Notes: generated by a model not told the origin, from the sequence alone. A DNA stretch of 64,000 bases from Christensenella sp. UBA4636 (GCA_002405915.1 DHMS01000033.1:129748-193747); one strand, 5' to 3'; counted from the first letter of the stretch, positions 8,798 to 17,454 are shown. Made by a program: numbers and translations.

Positions 8798-10231
8798 TCA
8801 ACCTCCGCACTCTTTTGCTATTTCCGTTATAAGCCGTTTATCCGAAAAGTAATGTTTTATACCCATAATTTCCTGGTACTCCTCCGCCCCTTTGCCGGCA
8901 ACGAGCAGACAATCGCCGTCGCAAAGCATGTTAAGGGCGTATTTTATAGCCGTTTCGCGGTTTTCGATGCAGACGTAATCGCGCGTGGATTCCCTAAGCC
9001 CCGTTTCCGCGCGGCGGATAATAAGCATAGGGTCCTCGTAACGCGGATTGTCGGAAGTTAAAATAACGAAGTCGGCGATATCGCCCGCGACCCTGCCCAT
9101 TGCGGGGCGTTTTTCCTCGTCGCGGTTTCCGCCGCAACCGAACAGACAGTAAAGGTTGCCTTTACATATTTTGCGCAAGAAAAGCAAGCTTTTTTCAAGC
9201 CCGTCGGGCGTGTGCGCGTAGTCGACGAAAACTTTACCGCGCGGGTAGAAAACTTCTTCCATTCGCCCGGGAACACGCTTAGACGAAGAAAGCCCTCTGC
9301 CTATCTGTTCCGCGCTAAGCCCCAATGCCGCGGCGGCGCAAGCGGCGGCAAGACCGTTATACACGTTAAAAAGCCCTAAAAGCGGCGTTTTCACCTCGTA
9401 AAGCTTGTCGAAAACGTTCATTATATAGCAAAGCCCGTCCGCAGTTTCCTTTACGTTCACGGCGAAAACGTCCGACGGGGTTTTTATGCCGTAGGTTATA
9501 CTCGGCTCCTTCCTCGCAATTTTACGCCCCGTTTCGTCGTCTGCGTTGACGACTAAAAACTCCGCCCTCGTCTTATTCATTATGCTCGTTTTAACGCTTT
9601 CGTAAACGGAAAACGTTTTAAAATAATCGAGATGGTCGGGCGTGCAGTTCGTAAAGACAAGCACGGAAAAGAAGATAGGGTCGACCTTTTTTTGCGCGAT
9701 TGCGTGCGCCGAAACTTCCATGACGACGTACTCCGCGCCCCGTTTACAAAGCTCGTCGAGATAATAATAAAGTAAATGCGGGTCGGGCGTGGTGTGGCTT
9801 GTCGCGCCGCTAAACGACGGGTAGCTTACGCCGAGCGTGCCTATAACCGCCGCCCGAAAACCGTTCGAATTAAGGATATCGCTAAGCACGCGGCAGACGG
9901 TCGTTTTGCCGTTGGTGCCTACCGCGCCTATGATTTTTAGCTTTTTCTGAGGGTTATCGTAAAACGTCGCGCTAAAAAACGCGTAAGCTTTTCGCGCGTT
10001 ATCCACGATTATGCAGTTTACGCCCGCCCTTTCCTTTTCTGTTACGACCGCTACCGCGCCGTTTTTGACGGCTTCGTCGATAAAATTTTCGCCGTCCGAG
10101 CTTTCGCCAGAGAGCGCGAAAAACAAGCCGTTGCGCACCTTTTTGCCCGAGAAAATAAAAAGTTCTTCTATCTCTAAATCGCGATATTCGCTTTTTACGG
10201 GATAATCCCCGACTATCTGCTTTATTCTCAT
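8798..10231 (-). CDS. murE: UDP-MurNAc-tripeptide ligase MurE (meso-DAP type)
   Basis: This ligase adds the third stem-peptide residue to UDP-MurNAc-L-Ala-D-Glu. The P-loop GTNGKTT is at residues 105-111 and TTPDPH follows. The DNPR motif at residues 394-397 is the recognised mark of enzymes that use meso-diaminopimelate rather than lysine. Length is 477 residues. It follows the PBP gene by 11 bases and precedes mraY. The inference is a wall cross-linked through meso-DAP, as in most Clostridia. Confidence 0.96.
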   Translation of the reverse strand: MRIKQIVGDYPVKSEYRDLEIEELFIFSGKKVRNGLFFALSGESSDGENFIDEAVKNGAVAVVTEKERAGVNCIIVDNARKAYAFFSATFYDNPQKKLKIIGAVGTNGKTTVCRVLSDILNSNGFRAAVIGTLGVSYPSFSGATSHTTPDPHLLYYYLDELCKRGAEYVVMEVSAHAIAQKKVDPIFFSVLVFTNCTPDHLDYFKTFSVYESVKTSIMNKTRAEFLVVNADDETGRKIARKEPSITYGIKTPSDVFAVNVKETADGLCYIMNVFDKLYEVKTPLLGLFNVYNGLAAACAAAALGLSAEQIGRGLSSSKRVPGRMEEVFYPRGKVFVDYAHTPDGLEKSLLFLRKICKGNLYCLFGCGGNRDEEKRPAMGRVAGDIADFVILTSDNPRYEDPMLIIRRAETGLRESTRDYVCIENRETAIKYALNMLCDGDCLLVAGKGAEEYQEIMGIKHYFSDKRLITEIAKECGG

Positions 10232-10242
10232 TTTTCCTGCCT

Positions 10243-12018
10243 TTAAGCCGATTTTTGTTCGCTCGGCTTGATTCTTTTTACTTTGATTATGCCTTCGAAA
10301 ACTTCCTTGACGATAGGCGCGGCGACGGTGGAGCCGTACATTCCGCCGACCGGTTCGTCGACTACGGCAAGGGCTAAGTAGCGAGGACTGTCCGACGGGA
10401 AAAAGCCGACGAAGCTCATAACGTACTTGCCTTGCGCTATCCGCCCGTTTTCGTACTTTTGCGCCGTACCCGTTTTGCCGCCGACCTTGTAACCCTCTAT
10501 ATACGCTTGCTTGCCGCTCCCCTCGCTAACTACCCGCTCTAAGTACGAGCTTAGTATCGAAGAAGCTTGTTTGCTTGCGACCGTGCGTTTGAGTTTAGGC
10601 TCAGTTTCGACGACCGTTTTGCCGTCCAGCGTGATTTTTTCGACGAAGCTCGGCGCATAATACTTTCCGCCGTTGACCGCAGCAGAAGCCGCCGCGGCAA
10701 GTTGCAAAGGCGTTACCGCTATCGTTTGCCCGAAAGAAATTCTCGCTAAATCCCCGTCGGTTACCGCCGATACGGGAACGACCATGCCCGCCGCTTCGCC
10801 GGGGAAGTCCACGCCCGTCGTTTTACCGAAGTTAAGCCCCGTTATATACTCGTACATTTTGGATTTACCGAGCGCGAGCGCGATATCGACGAAGCACGGG
10901 TTGCACGAATTGTTCAAGGCTTCCGAAAGCCTTTCGTTTGAGTGCCGCCCGTTTGCATGGCTTGCCCAACACTTTATTTTTTTGCCGCCGACGACGCGAT
11001 AACGCGAAGAATCGAAAACGTAATCGAGCGGAAGAGCGTTTTTGTTGCCCGAAAGCGTTTCTTCGATGTCCGCAAGCGAAGTGACGATTTTAAACGTCGA
11101 CCCCGGTTCGTAGGAGTCTGCTACTACGGTGTTACGTGAAAGCGCGTTTAAAGCCGCCAAATCGTCGCGCGGCGGCGAATTAAGGTCGAATGCGGGGTAA
11201 GTCGCAAGCGCGCGTATTCGCCCCGTAGACGGCTCTAAAACGACCACCGACGAGCTTTTAGGCGTGTACTTTTCGTACGCCGCGGCGACAGCCTTTTCGG
11301 TTATGAGTTGAATATCCAAATCTATCGAAAGCGTTACGTCAAGCCCGTCCGTCGCCTCTATATAGGACGGTTTTCTGCCTTCTATATCCTTGCCGACAAG
11401 GTCGGATTCATATAGAATTTCGCCGTTTGTGCCGCGCAAAAACTCGTCGTAATACTTTTCTATGCCCGTTTGCCCTAATCCGTCGGCGTTAGTGTAGCCG
11501 ATAACGCGGGATAAAACCTCGTTGTACGGGTAAACGCGCTTTGACTCGGGCGAAAAATACACGCCGTCAAGCGAATAATCTTCGAGCGAAAACGCAACCT
11601 CTTTTTCGACGTTCCCCTTTATTTTTACTTCCGAGGACTTTGCGTTTTTTATTTTTGCTTCGACTTCGGCTTTGTTAAGAGAAAGCGCGGAAGAAAGAGC
11701 CGAGCTAACCGCTTCGATATCGGCGACGGAGCGCGGGCGCACGTACACGCCGTAAACGGTTGCGCTCGTTGCTAAAACTCTGCCCGCGCTATCGAAAATT
11801 TCGCCGCGCCTTGCTTTTATCGGCAGTTCCCTCGTCCACTGGTCTATCGCCTTTGCTTTAAGTTTGTCGCCGTCGACCGCGGTTACCAGAAAAAAGCGGA
11901 CGGCGATGATTAAAAACAAAAAGATTGCCGCCAAAACAATTGCGGTCAATCTCTTTCGTAAAGTCGTTACGGATAGTTTTATTTCCTTGCTTTCCAACGC
12001 TTTTCCTTTTCGCGGCAT
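10243..12018 (-). CDS. Division or sporulation class B penicillin-binding protein (FtsI/PbpB/SpoVD type)
   Basis: This is a septal DD-transpeptidase of 591 residues with a short basic cytoplasmic tail, one membrane segment at about residues 25-48, a PBP dimerisation domain (RRGEIFDSAGRVLAT) and a transpeptidase domain. The active-site motifs are STFK (307-310, nucleophile Ser307), SCN (371-373) and KTG (515-517). No PASTA domains follow, although they are common in PbpB and SpoVD of Bacillus. It would pair with the adjacent FtsW. It opens the second half of the cluster and follows a gap with a terminator and repeats. A lone TATAAT hexamer (12059-12064) without a clear -35 lies 41 bases before its ATG. 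Confidence 0.93.
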   Translation of the reverse strand: MPRKGKALESKEIKLSVTTLRKRLTAIVLAAIFLFLIIAVRFFLVTAVDGDKLKAKAIDQWTRELPIKARRGEIFDSAGRVLATSATVYGVYVRPRSVADIEAVSSALSSALSLNKAEVEAKIKNAKSSEVKIKGNVEKEVAFSLEDYSLDGVYFSPESKRVYPYNEVLSRVIGYTNADGLGQTGIEKYYDEFLRGTNGEILYESDLVGKDIEGRKPSYIEATDGLDVTLSIDLDIQLITEKAVAAAYEKYTPKSSSVVVLEPSTGRIRALATYPAFDLNSPPRDDLAALNALSRNTVVADSYEPGSTFKIVTSLADIEETLSGNKNALPLDYVFDSSRYRVVGGKKIKCWASHANGRHSNERLSEALNNSCNPCFVDIALALGKSKMYEYITGLNFGKTTGVDFPGEAAGMVVPVSAVTDGDLARISFGQTIAVTPLQLAAAASAAVNGGKYYAPSFVEKITLDGKTVVETEPKLKRTVASKQASSILSSYLERVVSEGSGKQAYIEGYKVGGKTGTAQKYENGRIAQGKYVMSFVGFFPSDSPRYLALAVVDEPVGGMYGSTVAAPIVKEVFEGIIKVKRIKPSEQKSA

Positions 12019-12220
12019 ATAAAAACCTCGACATTTTTAATAGATAATCTTTTACTCTATTATATCTATTCCTTCGGTCGCGGATTATGATTAGTTTAGC
12101 GAATTTTGTCTTTTTTTATCGCTTTACGATAATGCATTGGCTTGTTTGAGTATGCGTTTTTTTGCTTAAAAACTTTTTTGTTTTTTCTCGTTATTTTGCT
12201 TGACTTTTTATTTGCAGGTC

Positions 12221-12372
12221 TCATCCACCGTCGCCGCGACGACGGCCCCCCTTCTCCGCAAAGCTCGGCAAAGCCGAGCGGGCGAAGGTCGGCGTGGGAA
12301 TGCTTTCAACTTTCAATTTTCAACTTTCAACTTTCAACTTTCAATTTTCAACTTTCAACTTTCAACTTCCTG
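12221..12372 (+). repeat. REP-like element copy 1 with a TTTCAAC heptamer tract
   Basis: It begins TCATCCACCGTCGCCG, contains a GC-rich hairpin (GCTCGGCAAAGCCGAGC), and ends in about nine tandem heptamers of the form TTTCAAC or TTTTCAA (12302-12368). The same layout occurs inverted at 57280-57407. It looks like a mobile or spreading intergenic repeat rather than a gene. Confidence 0.75.
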
Positions 12373-12432
12373 TCATGAGGGCGGAGAGTGAAGAGAATTG
12401 ACACAACAGGCAAAAACATCGCGCAGGCGCAT

Positions 12433-12464
12433 AAAAAAAGTAGACCTTGTAAAAAAGTCTACTT
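12433..12464 (-). terminator. Rho-independent terminator after the mraZ-rsmH-ftsL unit
   Basis: On the minus strand a perfect 8-bp stem AAGTAGAC/GTCTACTT closes an 11-base loop and is followed by TTTTTAT. It lies 144 bases downstream of the ftsL-like gene and would separate the first transcription unit from the PBP-murE unit. Confidence 0.85.
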
Positions 12465-12607
12465 CAAAACTATCCTAAAAAGGTTAAATTAGCCCGTAGA
12501 GTGCGTCGTATTGACACAGCCGGTCGACGAATGTTGACGGGTGCGTACTATACGTACGTAACCGAAACCGAGGCGGCACGCAGTGTCAAGACGGCGTGCT
12601 ATCCGGG

Positions 12608-13228
12608 TTAATTTTTGACCATGCCCATTTCGAGAGCTTTTTTCTCAATCTCTTCGTCGTCGGAAACGACGGAAAGCTCTTCACGGAGCTGTTCCGTTTC
12701 TTGCTTTAAGGATTCGAGACGGGATTGCTGGGAAGAAATGGCGTTGTTCATGTTCTTCAAAAGGCGCGTGTTCAATATGATGAGCGCGAAGATTGCGGCA
12801 ACGACTATCGCGTAAACGGCGATGAGAACTTTGCCTTTGGTGTTGATACGATATCTTTTGTCGCTTTCTACTTCGTAATCGCTTCTGAAATCCTCGTAAG
12901 GGTTGGTGTGGAGCTGTTCCTCTTCGACGAATTGCATAGTGGTGCGACCCGGGGTGCTTTCCTCTTCGAAAGCTTTTCTTTCGGGTTCGGCGTAAGCGGA
13001 AGGAGCTTCGCGCTTTACGTCATAAGAATAGGGCGCGCGGCGAGTTTGTTCTTCTTCGGCGGGCGCGGCATAAGAAACCTGAGAAGGAGCTTCTTCCCTC
13101 TCGTAAAGCATTTTTTCAAAGTCGTCGGCAGGGTAGGACGATGTCCTCGAGCCGCGAAGAGTACCGTCGTCATAGGCGTAGGCAGACGAGCCTTGCGTAC
13201 GGTATTTTTTTTCGTCGTTATAGTTCAT
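12608..13228 (-). CDS. ftsL: FtsL-like divisome protein with long acidic N-terminus
   Basis: This bitopic membrane protein has 206 residues. Residues 1-130 are hydrophilic and low in complexity, rich in Glu, Tyr, Ser and Arg. One membrane segment follows at about 133-152, then a coiled coil at about 155-190 (SSQQSRLESLKQETEQLREE) and a short tail. That topology, with its place between rsmH and the PBP gene, fits FtsL, which joins DivIB and DivIC to activate FtsW and the PBP. FtsL proteins are usually about 90-120 residues, so the cytoplasmic part is unusually long. A ribosome site (GAGGGA) precedes the ATG. Sequence alone does not separate FtsL from DivIC. Confidence 0.75.
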   Translation of the reverse strand: MNYNDEKKYRTQGSSAYAYDDGTLRGSRTSSYPADDFEKMLYEREEAPSQVSYAAPAEEEQTRRAPYSYDVKREAPSAYAEPERKAFEEESTPGRTTMQFVEEEQLHTNPYEDFRSDYEVESDKRYRINTKGKVLIAVYAIVVAAIFALIILNTRLLKNMNNAISSQQSRLESLKQETEQLREELSVVSDDEEIEKKALEMGMVKN

Positions 13229-13291
13229 TTTTGGTCCCTCTCGATTTTACTTTCTCGTATTTTCCTTGCCGTATTTTTCTCGGCATAGTAA

Positions 13292-14224
13292 TTAAAGTTT
13301 TTCAATAACCCTTAGTTTCGCGCTTTTGGAGCGGGGGTTGTCCGCCCTCTCCTTTTCTGTGGCTACGAGAGGCTTTCTCGTAACTTCCTTGACGATTTCC
13401 TTTCTGCCGCAAACGCAAATCGGCAAACTTTTGTCGCAAGTACAGCCGGTTGAAAGGTCTTTGAAAACGTTCTTTACTATTCTGTCCTCTAAGGAGTGGA
13501 AGGTAATAACGGCTAATCTTCCGCCCTTAGCGAGCCTTAACGCCATTTCTCTCAAAACCGCGTCGAGTCCTTCAAGCTCTCCGTTTACTTCGATACGAAT
13601 TGCCTGAAAGGTTCTTTTTGCCGGATGACCGTCCCGTTGAAATTTTTTCGGTATACTTTGTTCGATAATTTTTACAAGCTCGCCGCAAGTTTTTACGGGT
13701 GAAATTTCACGCGATTTTACTATGTTTTCGGCGATTTTTTTCGAAAATCTCTCTTCTCCGTATTTATCTATTACTTCCGCGAGAGCTTTCTCGGAATAGG
13801 TATTGACGACGTCGTAAGCCGAAAAGGATTGTTCCTCGTTCATGCGCATGTCGAGCTTTTCGTCGACCGCCATGTAGGAAAAACCCCTTTCGCGCATATC
13901 GAGCTGCATGCTCGATACGCCGAGGTCTACGAGTATTCCGTCGAACTTATCTATATTAAGCTCGTCCGCTACAATCGAAAAATTTTTAAAATTATCATGA
14001 ACCGCGGTAAACCGCTTTCCGTATGAAAAAAACTTTGTCAAAGCGTTGTTTACGGCAAGCGTATCGAGGTCGGTTGATATAAGTTTTGAATCCTCCGCGC
14101 GCTTCAATATTTCGCCGCTGTGTCCGCCCGCTCCCAAAGTTGCGTCGAAGTAAACGCCGCCCTTTTTGAGATTCAAGTTTTCCATGCACTCTTCAAGCAT
14201 GACGGGAACGTGCTTAATTTCCAT
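13292..14224 (-). CDS. rsmH: 16S rRNA m4C1402 N4-methyltransferase RsmH (MraW)
   Basis: This SAM-dependent methyltransferase acts on C1402 of 16S rRNA. The family N-terminus HVPVMLEECMENL, the SAM motif ATLGAGGHSGEIL, the NIDKFDGILVDLGVSSMQLD block and GHPAKRTFQAIRIEVNGEL are all present, and length (310) is normal. Its start overlaps the mraZ 3' end by 11 bases. Next to mraZ it forms the conserved head of the dcw cluster. Confidence 0.96.
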   Translation of the reverse strand: MEIKHVPVMLEECMENLNLKKGGVYFDATLGAGGHSGEILKRAEDSKLISTDLDTLAVNNALTKFFSYGKRFTAVHDNFKNFSIVADELNIDKFDGILVDLGVSSMQLDMRERGFSYMAVDEKLDMRMNEEQSFSAYDVVNTYSEKALAEVIDKYGEERFSKKIAENIVKSREISPVKTCGELVKIIEQSIPKKFQRDGHPAKRTFQAIRIEVNGELEGLDAVLREMALRLAKGGRLAVITFHSLEDRIVKNVFKDLSTGCTCDKSLPICVCGRKEIVKEVTRKPLVATEKERADNPRSKSAKLRVIEKL

Positions 14225-14657
14225 TTTTCCTCTCTTTATAAAGCTCGTTGAGCTTTGCGAGGACTTCTTTGTTCGTATACTTCTTTCTTACTTCCTCGCG
14301 ACGTTCTTTGCTCATTATGTCGATATGGTCGCCCATACCGATGGTAACTACTTCGCTACCTATCGCGACTTGGCGGCGGATAGGTTCCGGTATCATGACT
14401 CTTCCTTGCCCGTCCTCTTCGGCGGGGTAGAAGTTGCCGAGATAGTTCGCGGCGATATCGCAAAGTTCTTCGTCGAAAGGAGACACGTCCTTAAGCACGG
14501 CAAATTTCTCGTCCATCGTCTTTGACGAATAAACGCTGATGACTCCCTCTCTCAATACGCTAAAAACGTATTCTTCGCCCTTGGGAAGCTTAAACTTCGT
14601 CGGTATTCTTATTCTTTTTTTAGCGTCAACCGCATGGGTGTACTCGCCGTAAAACAT
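14214..14657 (-). CDS. mraZ: Transcriptional regulator MraZ
   Basis: This DNA-binding protein of 147 residues is made of two AbrB-like (SpoVT) halves: MFYGEYTHAVDAKKRIRIPT at the start, and EDGQGRVMIPEPIRRQ near residue 80. MraZ proteins bind short direct repeats upstream of their own gene and control the dcw cluster. Matching repeats overlap the promoter just upstream (14693-14735), which supports autoregulation here. It is the first gene of the cluster and overlaps rsmH. Confidence 0.95.
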   Translation of the reverse strand: MFYGEYTHAVDAKKRIRIPTKFKLPKGEEYVFSVLREGVISVYSSKTMDEKFAVLKDVSPFDEELCDIAANYLGNFYPAEEDGQGRVMIPEPIRRQVAIGSEVVTIGMGDHIDIMSKERREEVRKKYTNKEVLAKLNELYKERKNGN

Positions 14658-14692
14658 ACCTCAAAGGCACTCCTCGTTTTTATCGTACATAT

Positions 14693-14735
14693 ATCATATC
14701 ACAACATTGCGCCACAATCAACCACTTTTGACTAC
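14693..14735 (-). promoter_or_regulatory. mraZ promoter overlapped by four 10-bp-spaced MraZ-type boxes
   Basis: Reading the minus strand, TTGATT (14721-14716), a 17-base spacer and TATGAT (14698-14693) form a sigma-A-like promoter 35 bases before the mraZ ATG. Overlapping it are four pentamers, GTAGT, GTGGT, GTGGC and GTTGT, whose plus-strand copies start at 14731, 14721, 14711 and 14701. The exact 10-bp period matches the repeated-box architecture known for MraZ operators. Binding is inferred. Confidence 0.8.
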
Positions 14736-14749
14736 TTTTTCGAAAATTT

Positions 14750-15511
14750 TTAAAAATATTTTTTGAAAATCTTAGAACATTTGTGCGATTTTATGCCCTC
14801 TAAATTAGAAAAAGTCAGAAAATTACGCGATTTATCGTTGCCGAGGAAGTTTTTTGCCGTAATTTGTAGAGCCGGGCTTTCGGTGGTCGGCTGTCCCACG
14901 GTTTTTTGTAAAAAGAGAGAAAGTTCGGCGATAAGAGGGTCTATGCCGTCAAAGATTTTAGCGGGATAATAAAAATTTTTTAAAAACTCCGAAAGAAAAA
15001 TAAAATGCGTGCAGCCCGCGAAAACACGGTCGAAATTTTTTTCGGGCAAAGATTTTTTAAAAAAGGAAAAATTTTTAGGAAAAGGCTCTTTTTCGAGAGA
15101 AGTCACCCACCCCTCGGGCGCGACGACGGTGACATGCTTATTTTCGCCTAAAAGCTTTTTAGTTGCCGCCGCCGTTGCCGAAGTGCATAAAAGCAAAGTT
15201 TCGCCTTTTACCTCTCCGATATTCGGGCGCACGCCGAAAAAGGGCTTTTTAAAACGCGCTTGCAATAAGCTTAAGGAGTTAGTCGTGAGCGTGTTGCATG
15301 CGAGAACGACCGCCGAAAAATTTTCGATAAGAGGCTTTATAGCGGTTTCGGCAAGCGAAAATAATTGCTCCGGCTTCTTTGTTCCGTAAGGCGCGTTCTT
15401 AAAGTCGGACAAATAGTAAAAATCTATGTATTTAAAGGTGTTTTTCAAGCGAAAAAGCACGTTAAGTCCGCCTATGCCGGAATCGAAAACAAGGATTTTA
15501 AAAGATTCCAT
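14750..15511 (-). CDS. murI: Glutamate racemase MurI
   Basis: This enzyme converts L-Glu to D-Glu for the MurD step. The start motif VFDSGIGGLNVL, the two catalytic cysteines (ACNT at Cys72 and GCTH at Cys167) and the PYG motif are present. The ATG at 15511 (MESFKILVFD) is chosen because the family N-terminus begins there. The frame stays open upstream to an ATG at 15580 but adds an unrelated hydrophobic leader. No good ribosome site is seen at either start. Length is 253 residues. It ends just upstream of the mraZ promoter and no terminator is evident between them. Confidence 0.9.
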   Translation of the reverse strand: MESFKILVFDSGIGGLNVLFRLKNTFKYIDFYYLSDFKNAPYGTKKPEQLFSLAETAIKPLIENFSAVVLACNTLTTNSLSLLQARFKKPFFGVRPNIGEVKGETLLLCTSATAAATKKLLGENKHVTVVAPEGWVTSLEKEPFPKNFSFFKKSLPEKNFDRVFAGCTHFIFLSEFLKNFYYPAKIFDGIDPLIAELSLFLQKTVGQPTTESPALQITAKNFLGNDKSRNFLTFSNLEGIKSHKCSKIFKKYF

Positions 15512-15597
15512 AGAATATAATATGCGGCAAAAAGCGGGTCGGAAGCAAAAATATAAAACTTTATTATTATAAAAATGCAAAATCCGACTAAAAACCC

Positions 15598-15626
15598 TTG
15601 CAAAACGGCAAAGTATATGATAAAAT
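15598..15626 (+). promoter_or_regulatory. Promoter of rpsT
   Basis: TTGCAA (15598-15603), a 17-base spacer and TAAAAT (15621-15626) lie 58 bases before the rpsT ATG. Spacing is ideal for the housekeeping sigma factor. Confidence 0.75.
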
Positions 15627-15684
15627 TAGCGGGTAAATACGAAAAAACGCCCGCAAAAAGGCGTTACCATAAAGGAGACAACAA

Positions 15685-15948
15685 ATGCCTAACATTAAGT
15701 CCGCTAAAAAACGCGTTATCGTAAACGACAAGAAGAACGCCGGAAACAGAAGCGCAAACGCAGAAGTCAAGACCGCTATGAAGAAGGTCAACGCCGCTAT
15801 CGAAGCAGGCGATAAGGCTGCCGCTACGGAAGCTTACAAAGCCGCCGCTAAACTTATCGACAGCGCGGTTTCCGCAGGCAGAATGCACATCAACACCGCG
15901 GCTAACAAAAAGTCCGGTTTTGCTAAGCGCATCAACGCTCTTGCGTAA
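15685..15948 (+). CDS. rpsT: 30S ribosomal protein S20
   Basis: This is a small basic, all-helical ribosomal protein of 87 residues that binds 16S rRNA. The N-terminus MPNIKSAKKRV, the NRSANAEVKTAMKK stretch and the C-terminal HINTAANKKSGFAKRIN are typical of S20. AAAGGAGA lies 8 bases before the ATG, with its own promoter upstream and a terminator downstream, so it is a single-gene unit. It is divergent from murI. Confidence 0.98.
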   Translation: MPNIKSAKKRVIVNDKKNAGNRSANAEVKTAMKKVNAAIEAGDKAAATEAYKAAAKLIDSAVSAGRMHINTAANKKSGFAKRINALA

Positions 15949-15978
15949 GACAAATTAAAAACTTTCATTAAAGACTTA

Positions 15979-16004
15979 GGGCGAGCTTTACGTTCGCCCT
16001 TTTT
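15979..16004 (+). terminator. Terminator of rpsT
   Basis: A GGGCGA/TCGCCC stem with a 9-base loop is followed by TTTTTG, 30 bases after the rpsT stop. Confidence 0.85.
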
Positions 16005-16094
16005 GTCGTATGCGAATTTTTCGTGTTTATAGCGCAGAAAAAGTACGGCGACGATATAAATTCGCCTTTACAAATTTTTTTCCGCCGCCTCCCC

Positions 16095-16128
16095 GCCGCC
16101 CGTTTGCGTTTTTAGCGGCGGCTTTTTT
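16095..16128 (+). terminator. Second hairpin and T-run between rpsT and the ferritin-like gene
   Basis: GCCGCC (16095-16100) pairs with GGCGGC (16117-16122), followed by TTTTTT. It looks like a back-up terminator. The 200-base gap shows no gene. Confidence 0.6.
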
Positions 16129-16206
16129 GTTTGCAAAGTATAAAAGCAAATTAAGTCGGGCATAAACATTCCGTAGCCGAAAAGAAACGGCACATGGAGG
16201 AATTTT

Positions 16207-17454
16207 ATGAACCCGTTTAAAGTTTTACCTAAAACCGACGAAATAGCTTACGAAAAGCAGACCGCGCTATCCCTTGCGCCGTACGACAAGTTAGCTGCTT
16301 TGCCCTACACGAAAACGCGAATTATTTTGCTTTCGGGCGCAGAATTCGAAGCCAACTGGTTTTTGCACCAATTCAACAGACATTGCCTAAACAACGACGT
16401 AAGGCGTATTTTAGCCGCCGTGCGCCGCGACGAGCAGCAACAGCAAAAAGCACTTTCTTCCCTAAAACCGCTTGACGAAAACATTCTCGAAACGACAATC
16501 GCCTACGAGCAACTTGCCGTCGACTTAACGGCGGAAATGGCGGAAAAAGAAAAAAATTTATTCGTCAAGGCTCAACTCAACTTTGCGCTTTTGGAAGATT
16601 TTGACCACCTTTACCGATATTCCGACCTATTAGACATGGAAAACGGCTTCAACGGTTACGACTACACGGGCGGATACACGGAGATAACGCCGGGCAGACC
16701 GACCGTTGCCGAACCGCGACATCCCGACGACGACGTTCGCCGTTATATCAATTTTTGGCAAGACGACCTCTTGACAATTCTGCACACGGGCATAATCACC
16801 GCCGCCGAACAACAGACGATGAACTACTATATGAACGTCGGCAACACCTACCCCACCGACGAGGGGCGCAAACTGTATTCCGAAATCGCGATGATAGAAG
16901 AACAACACGTCACCGGTTACGGCGCGCTTTGCGACCCGTCGCTTTGCTGGTTTGAAAGCTGGGTAGTACACGAATACACCGAATGCTACCTTTATTATTC
17001 CGCCTACGAGGACGAAACGGACGCGCGACTTAAAAAGCTTTGGCTCAAAAATTACGAAAAGGAACTCGTTCACTTAAAAATCGCAGTCGAAACAATGCAA
17101 AAGTACAACGGCAGAGCGTGGGAGCAACTCTTTAAAGGCGGAGCCGACTTCCCAAGTCTAATTAAACTTCGCCCGCACAAAGAGTATATCCGCAACGTTT
17201 TAAAGTCGATTAGGCTCACCGGTTACAAGGAAGATTTGGTTAAAATCACCGAACTGCCCGACGATTACGGATTTTTCAAATATCAGGACGAAGTGGTAAC
17301 GCCCGACGGCGCGGCGACGCATAACGTTATCGAACGCTATATAAAGGAAAAAGGCAAAGACTACCGAACCGAGGACGCGCCGCACCCCGACAAGCTTCTC
17401 CGCGACAGAAAGAAGGACAACACTACGCTCGGCAGAGTAAAAACGCCCGAGTAA
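16207..17454 (+). CDS. Uncharacterised protein with ferritin-like di-iron features
   Basis: The protein has 415 residues, is hydrophilic and largely helical, and has no signal peptide. Carboxylate/His motifs typical of ferritin-like four-helix bundles are spread along it: EANWFLHQF, YEQLAVDL and LEDFDH in the first half, then IEEQHVTGY, VVHEYTECY and YEKELVHLK in the second. This suggests one or two metal-binding bundles, with possible roles in oxygen or peroxide handling or iron storage. The C-terminal 100 residues are charged and show no motif. It is monocistronic, with AGGAGG before the ATG and a strong terminator after it. The family assignment is inference from motif spacing and I do not recognise a named family. 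Confidence 0.5.
   Translation: MNPFKVLPKTDEIAYEKQTALSLAPYDKLAALPYTKTRIILLSGAEFEANWFLHQFNRHCLNNDVRRILAAVRRDEQQQQKALSSLKPLDENILETTIAYEQLAVDLTAEMAEKEKNLFVKAQLNFALLEDFDHLYRYSDLLDMENGFNGYDYTGGYTEITPGRPTVAEPRHPDDDVRRYINFWQDDLLTILHTGIITAAEQQTMNYYMNVGNTYPTDEGRKLYSEIAMIEEQHVTGYGALCDPSLCWFESWVVHEYTECYLYYSAYEDETDARLKKLWLKNYEKELVHLKIAVETMQKYNGRAWEQLFKGGADFPSLIKLRPHKEYIRNVLKSIRLTGYKEDLVKITELPDDYGFFKYQDEVVTPDGAATHNVIERYIKEKGKDYRTEDAPHPDKLLRDRKKDNTTLGRVKTPE

Larger units (their letters stand above)
12019..12607. other. 589-bp non-coding gap splitting the dcw cluster
   Basis: From right to left on the coding (minus) strand the gap holds an inverted repeat (TTGACAC at 12511-12517 and GTGTCAA at 12583-12589), a terminator (12433-12464), a REP-like element with heptamer repeats (12221-12372), and a possible -10 hexamer for the PBP gene (12059-12064). 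Plus-strand open frames here are made of the repeat itself and have no ribosome site. I see no gene. Confidence 0.75.

Noticed and set aside
12142..12391. Short plus-strand frames in the dcw gap
   Set aside because: They translate the REP-like element and heptamer repeats (FNFQLS units) and lack ribosome sites.
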